A stretch of DNA of 64,000 nucleotides. It comes from Balanoglossus misakiensis (lineage: Eukaryota > Hemichordata). Both the position numbers and the translations under genes were made by a program. The notes under the pieces were generated by a model that ran no database searches, was not told the DNA's origin, and was given only the letters and a program-made list of their open reading frames with translations. The stretch's first letter is position 1, and every line of letters begins with the position of its first letter. The DNA lies in assembly GCA_040954595.2 (NCBI GenBank), contig CM082584.2, positions 5,952,001 through 6,016,000 on the forward strand. Direction: 5' to 3'. Positions 61,727 through 64,000 of the stretch are shown here, piece after piece.

Positions 61727-64000
61727 ATGATTCGACATAAACTGCCCTTGGCAGTGGCGGTGTTTCTTTCAAGTAAGTGATTTCCACCTTCCCTAAAATG
61801 CAACTGACTACTTCATGTCGACATTACTTTGTACTGAAAACAGCTATGGGTGTCATCCGATCGAAATACCTGTTAAAAGTAGTTCCGATTCTTCTTCGCG
61901 TTATTTTACCTTGGCTCTAACATGATCTGATCACATACATGTAAATTTTCCATCTCCTTTTATTGTTCTTCTGCATGTTATTATTGATATTTACTAATTT
62001 AGACAGGGTGCATTTTACTTTATTCAATCTTTTATTCAATTTCGGAGTTCCAAATGATGCACATCTTTATTCCGAACGATCCCGAATTCCTAAAAGTACA
62101 GAATAAAACCAAACCACGCAGTTGTGCGTTTTTAGAAGAAGAAAACAAGTTTATTCTAAGATATAAAGGGATGGTATTCATTTGCGCAGTTGAATTTTAC
62201 AAGTAAAAGGTAACACTGACATATTCGTGTTGAAATGATGAGGTCATATCTTTCATCTCTCTATGTCCCTGTGTCTGTCGTTTCCCTTGTTCCCCCTGTC
62301 TGTGTGTCTGCTTGTGTCTCTGTGGATGTCCACCACTAACTTTCTGTTTGTCTATCTGCTTGTCTGTATATAGTTTTCGCTCATCCTGGGCTGGCCGGAA
62401 AAAGCCAAGCGGAATGTCAAACAACAGGTAAGACACTTTGCAGTTAGGTTAAATGTTATAACAGTATGTCAACGAAATATTATAGATGAGTATGGTTAGG
62501 TGATAAAGTGTGATAGCGGGGTATCTTTTGAATTAATGTTATCTATTTCCTCGTTTGCGGGGGCCATCATTTGCCCTCGTTCTATTGACAGCAGACGCCG
62601 CGCTTGTAGGCACCTGGAAATCGTCTCATAAAAATTCCATTTAAATCTGCGAGATATTTCTGAGATTGTGAGTCTGGTTTTGCTCGTTTAGCTTTGCAAA
62701 TATTAATTATTAACCATGCATGAACTCCTATAAAGAGACAATGATTGAATACACGGAATGAGTGGGCAACGCAAAAATGGTGAACTTAAACCTGAAAACA
62801 CCAGAAAGAGAGTTGAAATTCTTATCTATTCTTGGCGTACGGTAAAATTGAAATTGTTATAATTTCTTTTAATTTATGGATTTTCGATTGTCCTTTGTGA
62901 GTATAATCATACAAATTCGTCATAAAAAAATAACGGCCATGATCGCTCTTGTTTTTGAAGAACAAGACCGGCATTCATTTAGTCGCTAATGATGGTACAA
63001 GCTGCTGAGTCAGCATATTTTCACCTATGGCATGTCTATGAGCAAATACCTCTAATTATATTTATCTTAAAATTGAGGGTCGGAGACCATACGATTTGAT
63101 TCGACCGCAGAGTAAGATTTTCGTTTGGTTAAGGTACGTGTAAGACGTCATTAAATGAATGTAGTAGACGTGTGTTTTCAAGCAATTCTCTATGTTATCA
63201 CCCCTATAATGTGCGTACATTTTTAACACTGCTTCAATATGGTCCTACTGTGATTGTCATATTTCAGCTTGTGTCGGACCAGGCAATTCGCTTACCTGGA
63301 ATGACCATAACTGTTGAATCTATGTTGATGTTTTACTAAGTTACATTACTTTGATTAGAAAGGGAATAACGTGATAAAAAAATACAGTTTTTTTCGTCAC
63401 ATTTAATAGAGTTTTAATATGTACACTTCTTGTGAATCAAGAATTGTTTAAATTGTGACGGAGCGTTGTCAAAAGAGCGTGGTGCCAACAATACCTAACA
63501 AACCGGTTGTTTCTACAGGTGTATATCCTGACGTGTTCATTGACGCCAAAGTCGACGAACGATGTGTGGATTACATCACCATAAGTTGGTCGCTGGATCC
63601 CTGCGTGAATCCTGTGTATGGCGTTGGAAGTTACGTCATCACCATCGATCCCGCTACGGTGGAAGGCGTGACACAAATTGACCTCAAAGGGACGGAGGTT
63701 CTGATTGGACTGTACGACCCCGTCACTGGGCGGATGGTCTACACCATTCAAACTATCCAACCCGAATTTTCGTATGAAATCACTGTTCTTGTCCGAGATC
63801 AAAATGATGTCAACGAAGCGACAATAAGTATCATAAGTGGTAAGTTACCGGGCTTTGACAGTAATATCCATTCTTTTTATTGTAAAAGAAACTAGCTTGA
63901 GTTATAATATACAAATAACGGCGCGCATGCGTTCAAGGCACACAATACTCTTCTCAATCATAAACATCGTGACAGAGACGGATTTATTCGTCACTGAGAT
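61727..64000 (+). CDS. 5' part of a secreted or membrane protein with a fibronectin-III-like domain, truncated by the window
   Basis: Exons: 61727-61772, 62374-62427 and 63519-63839, all in phase 1, probably continuing at 63976. The first two exons together encode a signal peptide (MIRHKLPLAVAVFLS, then IFAHPGLAGKSQ) and a short cysteine-containing linker (AECQTTG). The third exon is a phase 1-1 module of about 107 residues: CVDYITISWSLDPCVN, GVGSYVITIDPATVEG and EFSYEITVLVRDQND, in the strand order of an FN3 fold with an extra cysteine pair. A final acceptor (gtgacag) at 63966-63975 opens ETDLFVTE in the right phase. Proteins that begin this way include receptor kinases, receptor phosphatases and matrix proteins; the window does not show which. 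Confidence 0.75.

Noticed and set aside
1-64000. CRISPR arrays, insertion sequences, operons or phage genes
   Set aside because: No regularly spaced repeats of that kind; the genes are intron-rich and eukaryotic.

Overview
The window looks like nuclear DNA from an invertebrate animal, most likely a marine deuterostome of lancelet or hemichordate type. That assignment is an inference from gene content and style: small phase-matched exons, long introns, microsatellites, a lectin-bearing adhesion GPCR, CUB/LDLa receptors, a J1-crystallin-like enzyme and a THAP protein. There is no operon structure and no sign of CRISPR, phage or plasmid functions. Almost all coding sequence is split into exons of 50-340 bases, so I rebuilt the genes by joining acceptor and donor sites in consistent phase.

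Layout. (1) About 190-24800, minus strand: one large adhesion G-protein-coupled receptor. It has a signal peptide, an EGF domain split between two exons, an optional C-type lectin block inside that split, two SUEL/galactose-binding lectin domains, a hormone receptor motif (HRM), a GAIN domain with an HLT-type GPS cleavage site, and seven transmembrane helices. The last tail exons run off the left edge. The signal-peptide exon lies 7.6 kb upstream of the next exon. (2) 24801-41847: about 17 kb with no gene I can support. (3) 41848-44944 and 46015-48941, minus strand: a tandem pair of type I membrane proteins with one CUB domain, one cysteine-rich LDLa module and one transmembrane helix. Their intron phases are identical. 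(4) 50091-50630, minus: a single-exon THAP zinc-finger protein. (5) 52615-52686, plus: a tRNA-Ala(CGC)-like gene. (6) 53455-58764, plus: an ADP-ribosylglycohydrolase of the J1-crystallin/SelJ-like branch, with two homologous alternative first exons. One gives a cytosolic start and the other adds an N-terminal membrane anchor. (7) 61727 to the right edge, plus: the 5' end of a secreted or membrane protein with a fibronectin-III-like domain.

The genes do not form one pathway. Four of the six protein genes encode extracellular recognition modules (EGF, C-type lectin, SUEL lectin, CUB, LDLa, FN3). The two most notable structures are the phase-1 C-type lectin cassette placed inside an EGF domain of the adhesion GPCR, and the duplicated first exon of the hydrolase, which has interferon-regulatory-factor-like GAAANN repeats near both starts. 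The window is also strongly enriched for the palindrome TACATGTA (about two dozen copies, where about two would be expected).
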